This document shows, in pieces, positions 47,546 through 56,944 of a stretch of 64,000 nt of DNA. The position numbers and the translations under genes were made by a program. The stretch's first letter is position 1, and the number at the start of each line of letters is the position of its first letter. The notes below the pieces were generated by a model that was not told where the DNA came from, did not search any database, and saw only the letters and a list, made by a program, of their open reading frames with translations. Origin of the DNA: Vibrio sp. 10N. GTDB taxonomy: Bacteria > Pseudomonadota > Gammaproteobacteria > Enterobacterales > Vibrionaceae. The DNA lies in assembly GCF_036245475.1 (NCBI RefSeq), contig NZ_BTPM01000001.1, positions 868,001-932,000 of the forward strand, written 5' to 3'.

Positions 47546-48868
47546 ATGAATGTCGATGCCGTACAGCTTGCGAGTAATTTTGCCAGTCTGGATGTGCAGC
47601 CTTTTGAACTGCGCTACAGTCAAAAACTGTCGACAATAAGTTCTCAGACATCGGCAATCAATCAAATTAAGTCAGCTTTGCAAAAACTAGATGATCAGGT
47701 TTATGAGTTCACCAAAGCGGGTGCGACACTCATGCAAAGTGCTATAACAACCAACGAAGATTATCTTTCTGTTACTGCTGACTCTGGAGTTTCAGGTCTC
47801 GACCTCGATATTTTCGTTCACCAGCTAGCTCAAAACCATCAAATGATGGTGGATGTAAGCTCAACCGATCCTTCTGATGTGATGGCGTCAGATGGCTCTT
47901 TTACCGTGACCAATACCCAGTCCGGCGACGCTCAATCAATCAATATTATGGATGCAGACAGTGATGCCAGTGGTGATGTGACCTATACCGAATTTGTGAC
48001 TTACTTCAACAGCCAATTTGAAGACTCGATGCAAGCTGTGATCGTCAAATCCCAAGGCGCGATGAAGGTACTGTTTAGTGCGGTCTCTGATGGTGAGGAA
48101 AATAACTTTAGTTTATCGAGTGATGCGACGAGTGATTGGGGGGCGACTGATGTCGCGGCTGCGTCTGTGGTGCAGTCAGGGCAAGATGCGCAAATTTCCA
48201 TTGGTGGAGAAACGGGCGCTTTATTCACGAACAATAGCAACACGTTTGAAGACTTGGTCTCAGGTGTTGATGTCACCTTAAAGAAAGCGAATGCATCTGG
48301 TGATACCGCAACGAGCGTTCAGATCAGTGACGACGTCTCGGCGACGCTAGATTCGCTTCAATCGTTTGTTGATGCTTATAACAGTGCAGTGAGTGAAATT
48401 ACTAAATTGACTCAATCTGGGGGGGAAAGTGATGCGAGAGGGGTGCTTGCTTCTGATTCCACCGTTCGCAATATCAAGAATCAATTGGCCTCAGTGATCA
48501 GAGAGGATTATAGCGGTGTTCGGCTTTACGAAGTGGGCTTAGAGCTAGATAGAAATGGAAAACTGAGCCTCGATAGGGACAAGTTCGAAGAGGCGGCCAA
48601 AACCCAAGATATGGAAACGCTGTTTACTGGCGATGCGGGTGTATTCCAAGCGTTTGATACCACGCTCGAGACCTACTTGGACTTTTCAAATGGCTCTTTA
48701 AGCCGCCGCATCGATACATTGAACTCCGAAAAGAGCCGAATCAATGATGCGCTCTCGGCTCTCGATGCCAGATACGAAACCTATTACAACCGATATCTAT
48801 CCCAATTTACCCAGCTTAACGCTTTGAGCAGCCAGCTACAGTCTGTCTCTGGATTATTTACCGTGTAA
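47546..48868 (+). CDS. fliD: filament cap protein FliD (LafB)
   Basis: 440 residues. FliD N-terminal helix and C-terminal domain (YNSAVSEITKLTQSGG..., LYEVGLELDRNGKLSLDRDKF, RYETYYNRYLSQFTQLNAL) are clear. It caps the filament and helps flagellin fold. Confidence 0.95.
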   Translation: MNVDAVQLASNFASLDVQPFELRYSQKLSTISSQTSAINQIKSALQKLDDQVYEFTKAGATLMQSAITTNEDYLSVTADSGVSGLDLDIFVHQLAQNHQMMVDVSSTDPSDVMASDGSFTVTNTQSGDAQSINIMDADSDASGDVTYTEFVTYFNSQFEDSMQAVIVKSQGAMKVLFSAVSDGEENNFSLSSDATSDWGATDVAAASVVQSGQDAQISIGGETGALFTNNSNTFEDLVSGVDVTLKKANASGDTATSVQISDDVSATLDSLQSFVDAYNSAVSEITKLTQSGGESDARGVLASDSTVRNIKNQLASVIREDYSGVRLYEVGLELDRNGKLSLDRDKFEEAAKTQDMETLFTGDAGVFQAFDTTLETYLDFSNGSLSRRIDTLNSEKSRINDALSALDARYETYYNRYLSQFTQLNALSSQLQSVSGLFTV

Positions 48869-48879
48869 GGAGTCACTTC

Positions 48880-49284
48880 ATGTTATTAGGCAAACGACAG
48901 CAAGAAAACTACAGCAATGTTCAAGTGAACGCGAACGCGTCGGTGTCATCCAGTTTTGAGCTGATATGCATGCTTCATGAGCGATTAATTCAAGAGTTAG
49001 AGAGTGTGAAATACGCGATTGAAACGAAGGATCTTGAGCTTAAAGCTAAGTCATCACAAAAGTGTATCGATATTTTGGTTGGCCTGGATGCCTCCCTAGA
49101 TCTCTCAAGTGCTGAACCTCTAATTCAGAACATTCATGCTCTTTATGAGCATGGCATTGCGACGGTATTTGAAGCCTCAAAAGAGATGCAACCGGAGTTG
49201 ATAGAGCAGTTTATTAAGGTGGTCTCTGATCTTAAAGAGGGGTGGGAAGGTGCCATGGAGTGGCTCGATGACGCTCAAAGCTAG
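48880..49284 (+). CDS. fliS: flagellin export chaperone FliS (LafC)
   Basis: 134 residues. Helical FliS pattern with SSFELICMLHERLIQELESVKYAIE near residues 21-45. It prevents flagellin polymerisation before export. It overlaps the next gene by 17 bp. Confidence 0.92.
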   Translation: MLLGKRQQENYSNVQVNANASVSSSFELICMLHERLIQELESVKYAIETKDLELKAKSSQKCIDILVGLDASLDLSSAEPLIQNIHALYEHGIATVFEASKEMQPELIEQFIKVVSDLKEGWEGAMEWLDDAQS

Positions 49285-49570
49285 TCAACTGCGAGGGCTA
49301 GCAAACAAGTTACAGCGAGCACTGGAGCAAAAAGACTTTGAGTCGATTGCTAAGTGGAATCAAGTGCTCCTGCAAGTTCTACCGAATATAGATCAACACG
49401 ACGAGAATTATCGAGCGACTGTGCTAAAAGTGAAGCACGTACACCGACGGTGCATTGAGTTGGTGGATCTCGAGCAAAGCGTACTCAAGCAACAAATTGA
49501 GCACAATGCCAGCTTAAAAACGCGTGATAAAGCGTACGCCCAGACACAAGTCAGGGCTAGGGAGTCATGA
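49268..49570 (+). CDS. fliT: FliT-type chaperone (LafD)
   Basis: 100 residues from the ATG at 49268, which has GGAG seven bases upstream inside fliS; a GTG 18 bp earlier is less likely. Small helical protein in the fliT slot after fliS. Sequence similarity in this family is weak, so identity rests mostly on position. Confidence 0.75.
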   Translation: MTLKASQLRGLANKLQRALEQKDFESIAKWNQVLLQVLPNIDQHDENYRATVLKVKHVHRRCIELVDLEQSVLKQQIEHNASLKTRDKAYAQTQVRARES

Positions 49571-50910
49571 TGCAATTACAAACTCATTCGCACGCCCAAG
49601 GTACCCTTTTTGCCTTGCTTGGAGCCATAGAAACGTCGGTTTCTGGTCAACATGACTCATCACTGGCGCAGAGCAATCGCTGGCATTCAGCCCGAGAAAT
49701 CGGCGGAACCCAAATGACGCCGTTAGCGCAGTCATTTCAAACACTCTATAACACACTAGAGCAGCTATCCTATTCCTTTGACGTTACTGAGAATACAAAA
49801 GAGCCTCTTCCTGAAGTCGTAAAAGCCAGCGCTTTGATACCCAATGACAACCAATTGGAATCTTATGATTTATCTTTGACGTCAGAAACCGGCTGCGAAT
49901 CACATGAAGGTGTGGAAGCGGAATTGAGTCCCGAGTCGAATCCGTTGTTTTCCTCTTTGCCGACGAGTCCGTCCGTTAGCGAGAGTAGCAAGTACCACGA
50001 TTATCACGACATTGAGGAGATAGTATCAACCGATTCAACGCTTTCCGAAACTACCACCCCTTTGATGAACATGCTGTCCGAACAAGTGAAAAGAGGTGTG
50101 CAAACAAGAACTCTAGTTGAGGGTGATGAACCGATACAAAGTAAGATCGCTGCCGATGTTGCTTCGGTACTGGAGAGTCACTTGCAAGATATGCAGGCGA
50201 GTGAGCCCCCAGTGCTGTCAGTATCGGGAGAAGTTCAACTCATCCATAGATTAGTGGCGGAAGCCGTGTCTGCGAACAGCGCCAATACACATCGTTCCGA
50301 TTTAAATTTATTGTCACAGTACGCCAGCTCCATGCAAAGCCAAACACCGAGTAGCCTCAAGGTTAATGAAGCTGGCTGGAGGGCTGTTGTTAATCAGCTG
50401 CAACCTACTAATAACGTTACTCTACCTGTAACAACGGAGACTATCTCTCCCACGTTAGATAGCGGGGTGGGGAGACCCTCCTCTTTGAGCTTGTCGGTTG
50501 AAAAAAGTCTACCCATTGAAGCACAAAGGCAAATCTATCAAGTAGTGAAGGATAAGGTGCAGCTGCAGGTTGATATGAATACCCAGGTGGCACGAATACG
50601 TTTTGACCCACCAGAGCTTGGGCGTATGGAGATGGTACTTCGAATAGAAGGGGATAAGCTGACGGTGCATATGAACGCTTCGGCAGCGACCACACGAGAG
50701 GCCTTATTGGCAACGTCAGAGCGACTACGTCATGAGTTAATCGCTCAAAATAGTGCTCTCTCGGAAGTCGAGGTTGCATTATCGCAGCAACGCCGCTCAG
50801 CCAATCCCGAGCAATATCACGCATCTTTTTTCTCACAAGAGCCTGAGGATATTGATGAGACAGAGCTACTTAGCGTACCTGAGTACACAGCATATATTGC
50901 GAGGGTGTAG
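49567..50910 (+). CDS. fliK: hook-length control protein FliK (LafE)
   Basis: 447 residues. A long low-complexity N-terminal ruler region rich in Ser, Thr and Glu is followed by the FliK C-terminal domain with LQVDMNTQVARIRFDPPELGRMEMVLRI (about 330-410). Starts with tandem ATGs at 49567 and 49570. Confidence 0.92.
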   Translation: MMQLQTHSHAQGTLFALLGAIETSVSGQHDSSLAQSNRWHSAREIGGTQMTPLAQSFQTLYNTLEQLSYSFDVTENTKEPLPEVVKASALIPNDNQLESYDLSLTSETGCESHEGVEAELSPESNPLFSSLPTSPSVSESSKYHDYHDIEEIVSTDSTLSETTTPLMNMLSEQVKRGVQTRTLVEGDEPIQSKIAADVASVLESHLQDMQASEPPVLSVSGEVQLIHRLVAEAVSANSANTHRSDLNLLSQYASSMQSQTPSSLKVNEAGWRAVVNQLQPTNNVTLPVTTETISPTLDSGVGRPSSLSLSVEKSLPIEAQRQIYQVVKDKVQLQVDMNTQVARIRFDPPELGRMEMVLRIEGDKLTVHMNASAATTREALLATSERLRHELIAQNSALSEVEVALSQQRRSANPEQYHASFFSQEPEDIDETELLSVPEYTAYIARV

Positions 50911-50912
50911 TG

Positions 50913-51347
50913 ATGATTAAAATTGCTGTGACGTTTCTACTCACCCTGACTTTATGCCTAGCAGGCTTCGTGCTTTACCAAAGCAACATAATCTCAATGC
51001 AGATGATTAGCGGCTGGTTTAGCTCAGAGGAGCCATCGGAAGTCATTATTGAGCAGGTTGAAGTGCAAGTGGATAACGTGCTGGTACCCATCAACCTTGG
51101 CAACCGACAAAGCTTGCTGCTGCTCGATGTTTCATTGTTTACGCCAAGTGACAATGAGAGCTACCTCAACGAGCAGCGCAGTCGAATCAAGAATCGAATC
51201 ATTAAGAAATTTAGTGTTAAAGACCGGGAGTATTTTTTTAATAAAGAGTTTATCTACGTAATACAAGACGATCTCAAAGACGATCTATCAGAAGTCGCCT
51301 CTTTGCAAGTGGGAGATGTGCTCGTGACCAAGGCTGTGTTTCAGTAG
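50913..51347 (+). CDS. fliL: flagellar basal body protein FliL (LafF)
   Basis: 144 residues from the ATG at 50913, with GAGGG seven bases upstream. One N-terminal transmembrane helix (about 4-24) and a periplasmic domain with PINLGNRQSLLLLDVSL. FliL-type proteins ring the stator and support torque. Confidence 0.9.
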   Translation: MIKIAVTFLLTLTLCLAGFVLYQSNIISMQMISGWFSSEEPSEVIIEQVEVQVDNVLVPINLGNRQSLLLLDVSLFTPSDNESYLNEQRSRIKNRIIKKFSVKDREYFFNKEFIYVIQDDLKDDLSEVASLQVGDVLVTKAVFQ

Positions 51348-51352
51348 GTGGC

Positions 51353-52063
51353 ATGATGTTATTGCAGCCCAAGTACCAACACACCCAAACCGAGGAAGAA
51401 TCGAGTATTCAAGAGCTTGAGAAGTTGGTGCTGCAGAAAAACTTAAAGCTCATCAATGGGTTGTTGTACCAATACCGTTATGCCGTTGACGAAGGGACGT
51501 TTGAAGACTTACGCCAGACTGCCATGATGACTTTGGTTATTGAGCTGCGTAAGTTCGACCATGTCGCTAATGATGATTTTCGGCGTGCGGTGGCGGTGCG
51601 GATACGAGGCGAGTTGGTGGATGAGCTCAGGCGGCGTGATTATATGGAGCGTGATAAGCGTCAGCTCGTCAACCGCATTAAGTTTGCTCAGCAGAAGTTA
51701 GTCCAGCAGCTCAACCGAGAACCGACCACCGTTGAGGTTTGTCACTTTCTCGGCATCGAAGACAGTGATTTTCAAAAGGCGATGAGCCTGGTGGATGTGT
51801 TTGATGATATTGAACTGGAAAACGTAGTCACAGCGGTGCCGGAAACCGATCGGCAACTGCTGTTTGAGGAAGTCAGAGAGGTGCTCGAGACACTACCAGA
51901 GATGGAAAAACGCATTTTGTATCTGGTGTATGTCAAAAGTCTCAACACCAAAGAGGTGGCCATGGTGCTCGATGTCAATGAAACCAAGGTGCACCGTTTA
52001 AAGCATCGAGGATTGGACATTCTGAAAAGCAGAATGAGGGAGAGTGACGCATGCAAAAGCTGA
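51353..52063 (+). CDS. lafS: lateral flagellar sigma-28 factor LafS
   Basis: 236 residues of the FliA/WhiG class. Region 2 lies about 35-100 (TFEDLRQTAMMTLVIELRKFD), region 3 at about 105-150, and region 4 ends in the helix-turn-helix NTKEVAMVLDVNETKVHRLKHRGLD. It probably reads the promoters at 42874 and 46589. The 3' end overlaps motA by 13 bp. Confidence 0.93.
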   Translation: MMLLQPKYQHTQTEEESSIQELEKLVLQKNLKLINGLLYQYRYAVDEGTFEDLRQTAMMTLVIELRKFDHVANDDFRRAVAVRIRGELVDELRRRDYMERDKRQLVNRIKFAQQKLVQQLNREPTTVEVCHFLGIEDSDFQKAMSLVDVFDDIELENVVTAVPETDRQLLFEEVREVLETLPEMEKRILYLVYVKSLNTKEVAMVLDVNETKVHRLKHRGLDILKSRMRESDACKS

Positions 52064-52917
52064 TAGGGGTTGTCGTGGTGCTCAGTGTCATTTTTGGTGG
52101 CTTTATTTTCCTAGGTGGCAAGTTTGAATTCATCTTTAAGTGGTCTGAAATCATTATTATTTTTGGTGCTGCCTTCGCCAGCTTACTGATGTCGACAACA
52201 TCGGGCACCCTCAAGCTAATGACGCAGCAACTAGGGTTAGCTTTTCGAGCGACACCTTACAATAAAGACTACTACCAAGAGCTGCTCTCTTTGATGTTTG
52301 AGCTAATTAATACTGCTCGCGTGCAAAATATTAAGGCGCTAGACATCCACGTGGAGAATCCAGATTCGAGTAAGATCTTTAACAAGTACCGTCGGGTGAC
52401 CAATGATAGGTTGACCACCAACTTTATTATTGATTCGTTTCGACAAGTCATCACGGGTAAGCAGTCGCACCACTTGTTGGAAGCGTTTCTAGAAGAGGAA
52501 ATTGAACACCTTGATGATGAGTACACCAAACCGTCTGAGAAGTTGCATGCGACCGCCGAGGCGATGCCAGGTTTGGGGATATTGGCAGCGGTGATGGGCA
52601 TTATTCTAACCATGCAAGGGTTAGACGGTGAAATCACTGAAATAGGAAAAAACATTGCTGCGGCGCTGGTGGGTACCTTTACTGGCGTGTTCGGTTGCTA
52701 CTGTGTGCTTGGGCCAATGTCGAGCAGCATCAAAGATGTTTCAGAGAGTCAGGTGGCGCCTTTGCATTGTGTGAAATCAATATTGTCAGCTTACTCTCAA
52801 GGTCAGTCGGCACATATGTGTGCTAACGCGGGAAGGAAGAATATTGAAACTCGATACAAGCCGTCGTTTGTCGAGCTGGAAAAAGCGGTAGAAGTCTTGC
52901 GTTCGCAGCCTTCTTGA
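52051..52917 (+). CDS. lafT: proton-type stator MotA (LafT)
   Basis: 288 residues with four transmembrane helices, a large cytoplasmic loop and the conserved proline segment EAMPGLGILAAVMGIILTMQGLDG. It forms the ion channel with the next gene product. The length and absence of sodium-type PomA features fit the proton-driven lateral stator. Confidence 0.94.
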   Translation: MQKLIGVVVVLSVIFGGFIFLGGKFEFIFKWSEIIIIFGAAFASLLMSTTSGTLKLMTQQLGLAFRATPYNKDYYQELLSLMFELINTARVQNIKALDIHVENPDSSKIFNKYRRVTNDRLTTNFIIDSFRQVITGKQSHHLLEAFLEEEIEHLDDEYTKPSEKLHATAEAMPGLGILAAVMGIILTMQGLDGEITEIGKNIAAALVGTFTGVFGCYCVLGPMSSSIKDVSESQVAPLHCVKSILSAYSQGQSAHMCANAGRKNIETRYKPSFVELEKAVEVLRSQPS

Positions 52918-52965
52918 TTGTTTTGACTCGCTTGAAAATTTAGCCCAAACACAGGGGGAGCCGCT

Positions 52966-53934
52966 ATGGAGCAGCCCATTGTCTTTGCCAGAAAAGGCCG
53001 CAAAAAACGCGATCCTTTGCAGCATGGTGGCTGGAAGGTCGCGATGGCAGACTTGATGATCTCCCTGATGTGCTTGTTCTTGGTACTGTGGATTTTGCAG
53101 GTGGTCGACGTTGATGATCAGAAAAAACTGCTCAATTATTTCGCTTACGGTAATGACCCAATTCAACACCATGGTACTACGGAGACGGGCGGTAATTCTG
53201 TAAATCCGCTGCCTTTGCCTTCAGTTGCCACTTCGCACTACGATGCTGAGCTACATCGAATTAATGACACGTCCGTATTGTCTGGGGAGTTCAACAGTCA
53301 GCAGGAGCTTGAGGTACTGGCCGAGCGAGTTAAACAGCAGCTTAGTGGTATTGATGCCCTTGGCAGTGTTGCTGTCGTTATTACCCCTCAAGGCCTAAAG
53401 CTGGTTATCGCCGATTCTGACAAAGGCCCGATGTTTTATCGTGGTGGTGCCAAAGTGACGCCGTTTTATCAAGACTTGTTACTGAGTTTGGCGCGATTAC
53501 TGGCCAATATCGAAAATAAAATGATTATTACAGGTCACACCGATGCAAGCCGATTCAAAGGCGGGCGCACTACCAATTGGGAGTTGTCGAGCAATCGAGC
53601 TAACAGTGCTCGTTACTATCTTGATAAAGGAGGCCTGAGAGAGCGTCATATCTTCCAAGTATCTGGTATGAGCGATACCGCCCCCATTGATCTCGACAAC
53701 CCGAAATCTGGTATTAATCGTCGAATCGAATTGTATATCTTAACGGCAGAAACCTTGCGCCAACTTAACGAGGTGTATAAAGAATTTGCGGCGTTCAGCT
53801 TCGATGACACGAATCCCCCATTGGGTGGGCAAGAGCTTGACTCACTGCTTGATAGCTCTAAGCAACAGGCGATCCGTGAAGCGACAAGCAATCAGCCGAC
53901 TACGCCTTTTGAGGTCATGAAGCGCTATGACTAA
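52966..53934 (+). CDS. lafU: stator peptidoglycan-binding subunit MotB (LafU)
   Basis: 322 residues. Single transmembrane helix with the proton-carrying aspartate in WKVAMADLMISLMCLFLVLWILQ, then an OmpA-like domain with GHTDASRFKGG, LSSNRANSAR and NRRIEL. It ends the motor operon with an 8-bp overlap into the next small gene. Confidence 0.94.
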   Translation: MEQPIVFARKGRKKRDPLQHGGWKVAMADLMISLMCLFLVLWILQVVDVDDQKKLLNYFAYGNDPIQHHGTTETGGNSVNPLPLPSVATSHYDAELHRINDTSVLSGEFNSQQELEVLAERVKQQLSGIDALGSVAVVITPQGLKLVIADSDKGPMFYRGGAKVTPFYQDLLLSLARLLANIENKMIITGHTDASRFKGGRTTNWELSSNRANSARYYLDKGGLRERHIFQVSGMSDTAPIDLDNPKSGINRRIELYILTAETLRQLNEVYKEFAAFSFDDTNPPLGGQELDSLLDSSKQQAIREATSNQPTTPFEVMKRYD

Positions 53935-54217
53935 TTTAGTGATTCCCAGTACCAACATGCGCAAGTGTTTAGCGTGGCTCATTGTCGTTGACTACCTATT
54001 GATCGGCTTTTATGTCTATTTGGTGACGAGTTTGCTGTACTTTGATGTTTTCATGATTGGCGTACTGATAGCGGTCTACAATCTACTTATGGTCACTTTT
54101 GTTGTGAAACAGCCTGCTGGCTTCATCACGCTTTCCCGCGACAAGCACCTAGTACTGCCGATTTGTTTTGCGGCTTTTTTGGGATCAGTGATCGTAGTAT
54201 TGACGGTTTTTTGGTGA
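53927..54217 (+). CDS. unknown 96-residue membrane protein coupled to lafU
   Basis: About three hydrophobic segments (14-35, 42-60 and 76-94). Its start overlaps the lafU stop by 8 bp, so it is the last gene of the flagellar run. I recognise no family. A stator accessory role is suggested only by position. Confidence 0.7.
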   Translation: MTNLVIPSTNMRKCLAWLIVVDYLLIGFYVYLVTSLLYFDVFMIGVLIAVYNLLMVTFVVKQPAGFITLSRDKHLVLPICFAAFLGSVIVVLTVFW

Positions 54218-54319
54218 AAAAACCTGACTCAGTTTCAAATAATTGTGCGACATATGTTGTAAAAATACCCGTTTGAGCCTATCTTGTAATCATAGTGTAA
54301 TAAAAAGGAGATATTGCCT

Positions 54320-54418
54320 ATGCATCAAGAAATGATTCAACCGACCAACCTTGGCGTTATTAGCCGCACTTGCCTTTTCTCTCTAGGTACCGTGCTCGCA
54401 ATTCTAGCGATGCTCTAA
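54320..54418 (+). CDS. possible 32-residue membrane peptide
   Basis: ATG-to-TAA frame of 32 codons with AAGGAG nine bases upstream. It starts MHQEMIQPTNLG and ends in one hydrophobic segment (LFSLGTVLAILAML). The strong ribosome binding site makes it likely real. Family unknown. The remaining parts of 54218-54605 hold nothing I can support. Confidence 0.55.
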   Translation: MHQEMIQPTNLGVISRTCLFSLGTVLAILAML

Positions 54419-54605
54419 TAACAGTACTTCTTAGGGGACAGCCCAAACGCCTCGATTCAGTGCACACCGTACTTGGCAATCATCGCAAATGGGCGTTCCT
54501 CTAGGCGCAAACTCTCCATAATACCCACACTTTTCGTTTCTTTTTTAAACCCCTCTAATCGCTATACTCATATCAACTCTGTTGTGATTAAAAAATGAGC
54601 TCGAT

Positions 54606-56063
54606 ATGTCGTTGTTAGATGAAATCAAGGTTAGCCACCGCTATACCACATTGCCTTCAGGCTTTTTTCATCATGTTTTGCCAACCCCCCTCGATAACCC
54701 GAGATGGGTCAGCTGGAATCAACCACTCGCAGAGCGTTTCGGTTTTAGCAGTGACGCGCCACAATCTTCAGAGTTACTCAGTGTGCTCTCGGGAAGTCTC
54801 CCTACCGATAAGTTTAAACCTCTAGCCATGAAGTACGCTGGACACCAGTTTGGTACCTATAACCCAGATTTGGGTGATGGACGCGGACTCTTGCTGGGGG
54901 AGCTCGTGGCGGACACTGGTATTGTCTTCGATTTGCACCTTAAAGGCGCAGGGCAAACACCCTATTCTCGAATGGGGGATGGTCGCGCTGTACTGCGTTC
55001 AACCATTCGTGAGTATTTGTGCAGTGAAGCGATGGCAGAGCTGGGCGTGCCGACGACACGAGCGCTGGGCATGATGGTGAGTGACACGCCGGTGTATCGT
55101 GAAAAGGTAGAGCAAGGCGCTTTGCTGCTGCGATTGGCTGAATCGCATATTCGTTTTGGGCACTTTGAACATTTCTTTTATACCGAGCAACATGACCTGC
55201 TTCGGCACCTTGCAGATAAAGTCATTGAGTGGCACTTCCCTCAATGTCAGGAAGCAAAGCGGCCCTATCTTGCGATGTTTGAGCGCATCATAGCGCTGAC
55301 AGCGGACTTGATTGCTCACTGGCAATCCATAGGGTTTGCCCATGGAGTGATGAATACCGATAACATGTCTATTTTGGGGCAAACATTGGATTATGGGCCG
55401 TTTGGCTTTATGGATGAATATCAGCCGAGCTATGTGTGTAATTACTCTGATTACGAGGGACGTTATGCGTTCGATCGTCAACCTTCCATCGCTCTTTGGA
55501 ACCTGACGGCATTGGCACAGGCGCTGACACCACTGATTGAACGGGCCGAACTGGAGGCCGCTCTTGAGCATTTTTCTCCGCGGCTGCAAAGTCAGTACAG
55601 TGCTCAAATGCGCGAGAAGTTTGGTTTGTATACCAAGCAGCCTCAGGATGGCACATTCTTTGAGGATAGTTTTGTTTTGCTGGAATCGGAGGGTATTGAT
55701 TATCCTCGTTTCTTCCGTGCGTTATCGTGCTTAGACATACAGGGTAATGGTTCACTCCTAAATTTGTTTGTGGACAGAAACAAAGCCGAGACGTGGCTTA
55801 AGCGGTATTTACGGCGATGCGACAAAGAGACCATATCAGCATCTGAGCGCGGCAAGCAGATGCGAACGGTGAACCCTAAGTACATCTTACGAAATTATCT
55901 GGCTCAGCAAGCTATTGAAAAAGCGGAGCAAGGCGACTTTGCATTCGTGAATACCTTAGCGAAGGTGCTAAAAACTCCGTACGATGAGCAACCAGACTAT
56001 GAGTATCTGGCGAAACGGCCGCCTGATTGGGGAAAAACAATGGTGATCAGTTGCTCTTCTTAG
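54606..56063 (+). CDS. selO: protein adenylyltransferase SelO (YdiU)
   Basis: 485 residues. SelO is a pseudokinase that transfers AMP to protein side chains. The N-terminal region has [24 protein letters not shown] and the glycine-rich [26 protein letters not shown] and DYGPFGFMD correspond to the catalytic and metal loops. It ends ISCSS with Cys at the position that is selenocysteine in animals. Single gene with no obvious partner. Confidence 0.95.
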   Translation: MSLLDEIKVSHRYTTLPSGFFHHVLPTPLDNPRWVSWNQPLAERFGFSSDAPQSSELLSVLSGSLPTDKFKPLAMKYAGHQFGTYNPDLGDGRGLLLGELVADTGIVFDLHLKGAGQTPYSRMGDGRAVLRSTIREYLCSEAMAELGVPTTRALGMMVSDTPVYREKVEQGALLLRLAESHIRFGHFEHFFYTEQHDLLRHLADKVIEWHFPQCQEAKRPYLAMFERIIALTADLIAHWQSIGFAHGVMNTDNMSILGQTLDYGPFGFMDEYQPSYVCNYSDYEGRYAFDRQPSIALWNLTALAQALTPLIERAELEAALEHFSPRLQSQYSAQMREKFGLYTKQPQDGTFFEDSFVLLESEGIDYPRFFRALSCLDIQGNGSLLNLFVDRNKAETWLKRYLRRCDKETISASERGKQMRTVNPKYILRNYLAQQAIEKAEQGDFAFVNTLAKVLKTPYDEQPDYEYLAKRPPDWGKTMVISCSS

Positions 56064-56212
56064 TGTGAGCTACAGGCGCAAATTGGTCACCTCCATGTCA
56101 TTTTTGTGAACTTGAGCAAAACTAAGTGGCAAAATTTATAAACGAATCAATAATAACTCTTCGCCAAAACCCTTACACTGTAGAGATCGCAGTACAGAGT
56201 TAAGGGAACGTA

Positions 56213-56941
56213 ATGCAGGCTAAGACGCACATTTTAGTGGTGGATGATGATGAGGAAATCCGTCTATTACTTGAAGAGTATCTGACAAAGGCAGGTTTTC
56301 AAGTCTCTGGGGCGGAAGATGGTGTAGAGATGGAGCTGTTCATCAAAGCCAAAGGCTATCCTGATCTCATTTTGCTTGATGTGATGCTACCTGGCGACGA
56401 TGGATTCACATTGTGTCAACGAGTGAGGCGTGAATCTCAGGTACCGATTATTATGCTCACCGCGGTGTCCGATGAGACGGATCAGATCATTGGCCTTGAG
56501 ATTGGTGCCGATGACTACATTGCCAAACCGTTTAGCCCAAGGCAGCTAATGGCTCGTATTAAAGCCTTGCTGCGCCGAGCGCACATTCACGAAGATAAAC
56601 ATGACGATACGCCACCTAGAACCATCGACTTTGGTGACTGGCATCTTGATACAATCGCACATCGAATGACTAATAGAGTTAACGGTCGAAGTCATGATCT
56701 CTCTGGCAGTGATTTTGCGCTGTTGATGCTGTTTTTATCGCGCCCGAACGAAATTCTCGACCGAGACACGATTTCCTTTGCCACGCGCGGCCGTGAGGCG
56801 CTGCCTTATGAGCGGGGAATTGATGTGCAGCTGAGCCGCATTCGTAATCGTCTTGGAACCAGCAAAGCCTATCCTCACTATATTAAAACCATGCGTGGTA
56901 ACGGCTATATTTTATCAGTGCCTGTGGAGTATGGTCAGTAA
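56213..56941 (+). CDS. OmpR-family response regulator (GltR-like)
   Basis: 242 residues. Receiver domain with Asp11-Asp13, phosphoacceptor Asp56, Thr83 and Lys105, followed by a winged-helix DNA-binding domain (about 135-235). It is 3 bp from the sensor kinase gene and upstream of a sugar ABC transporter, the arrangement of Pseudomonas GltR/GtrS-GtsABCD. Regulation of that transporter is inferred. Confidence 0.9.
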   Translation: MQAKTHILVVDDDEEIRLLLEEYLTKAGFQVSGAEDGVEMELFIKAKGYPDLILLDVMLPGDDGFTLCQRVRRESQVPIIMLTAVSDETDQIIGLEIGADDYIAKPFSPRQLMARIKALLRRAHIHEDKHDDTPPRTIDFGDWHLDTIAHRMTNRVNGRSHDLSGSDFALLMLFLSRPNEILDRDTISFATRGREALPYERGIDVQLSRIRNRLGTSKAYPHYIKTMRGNGYILSVPVEYGQ

Positions 56942-56944
56942 CTC

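Noticed and set aside
52955..52972. GCCGCTAT resembling a sigma-28 -10 before lafU
   Set aside because: No TAAA/GAAA element 15 bp upstream, and the sequence is at the ribosome binding site.
54273..54301. TTGAGC-17-TGTAAT as promoter for the 32-codon ORF
   Set aside because: Transcription would begin inside the AAGGAG and remove the ribosome binding site, so the true promoter is probably elsewhere.
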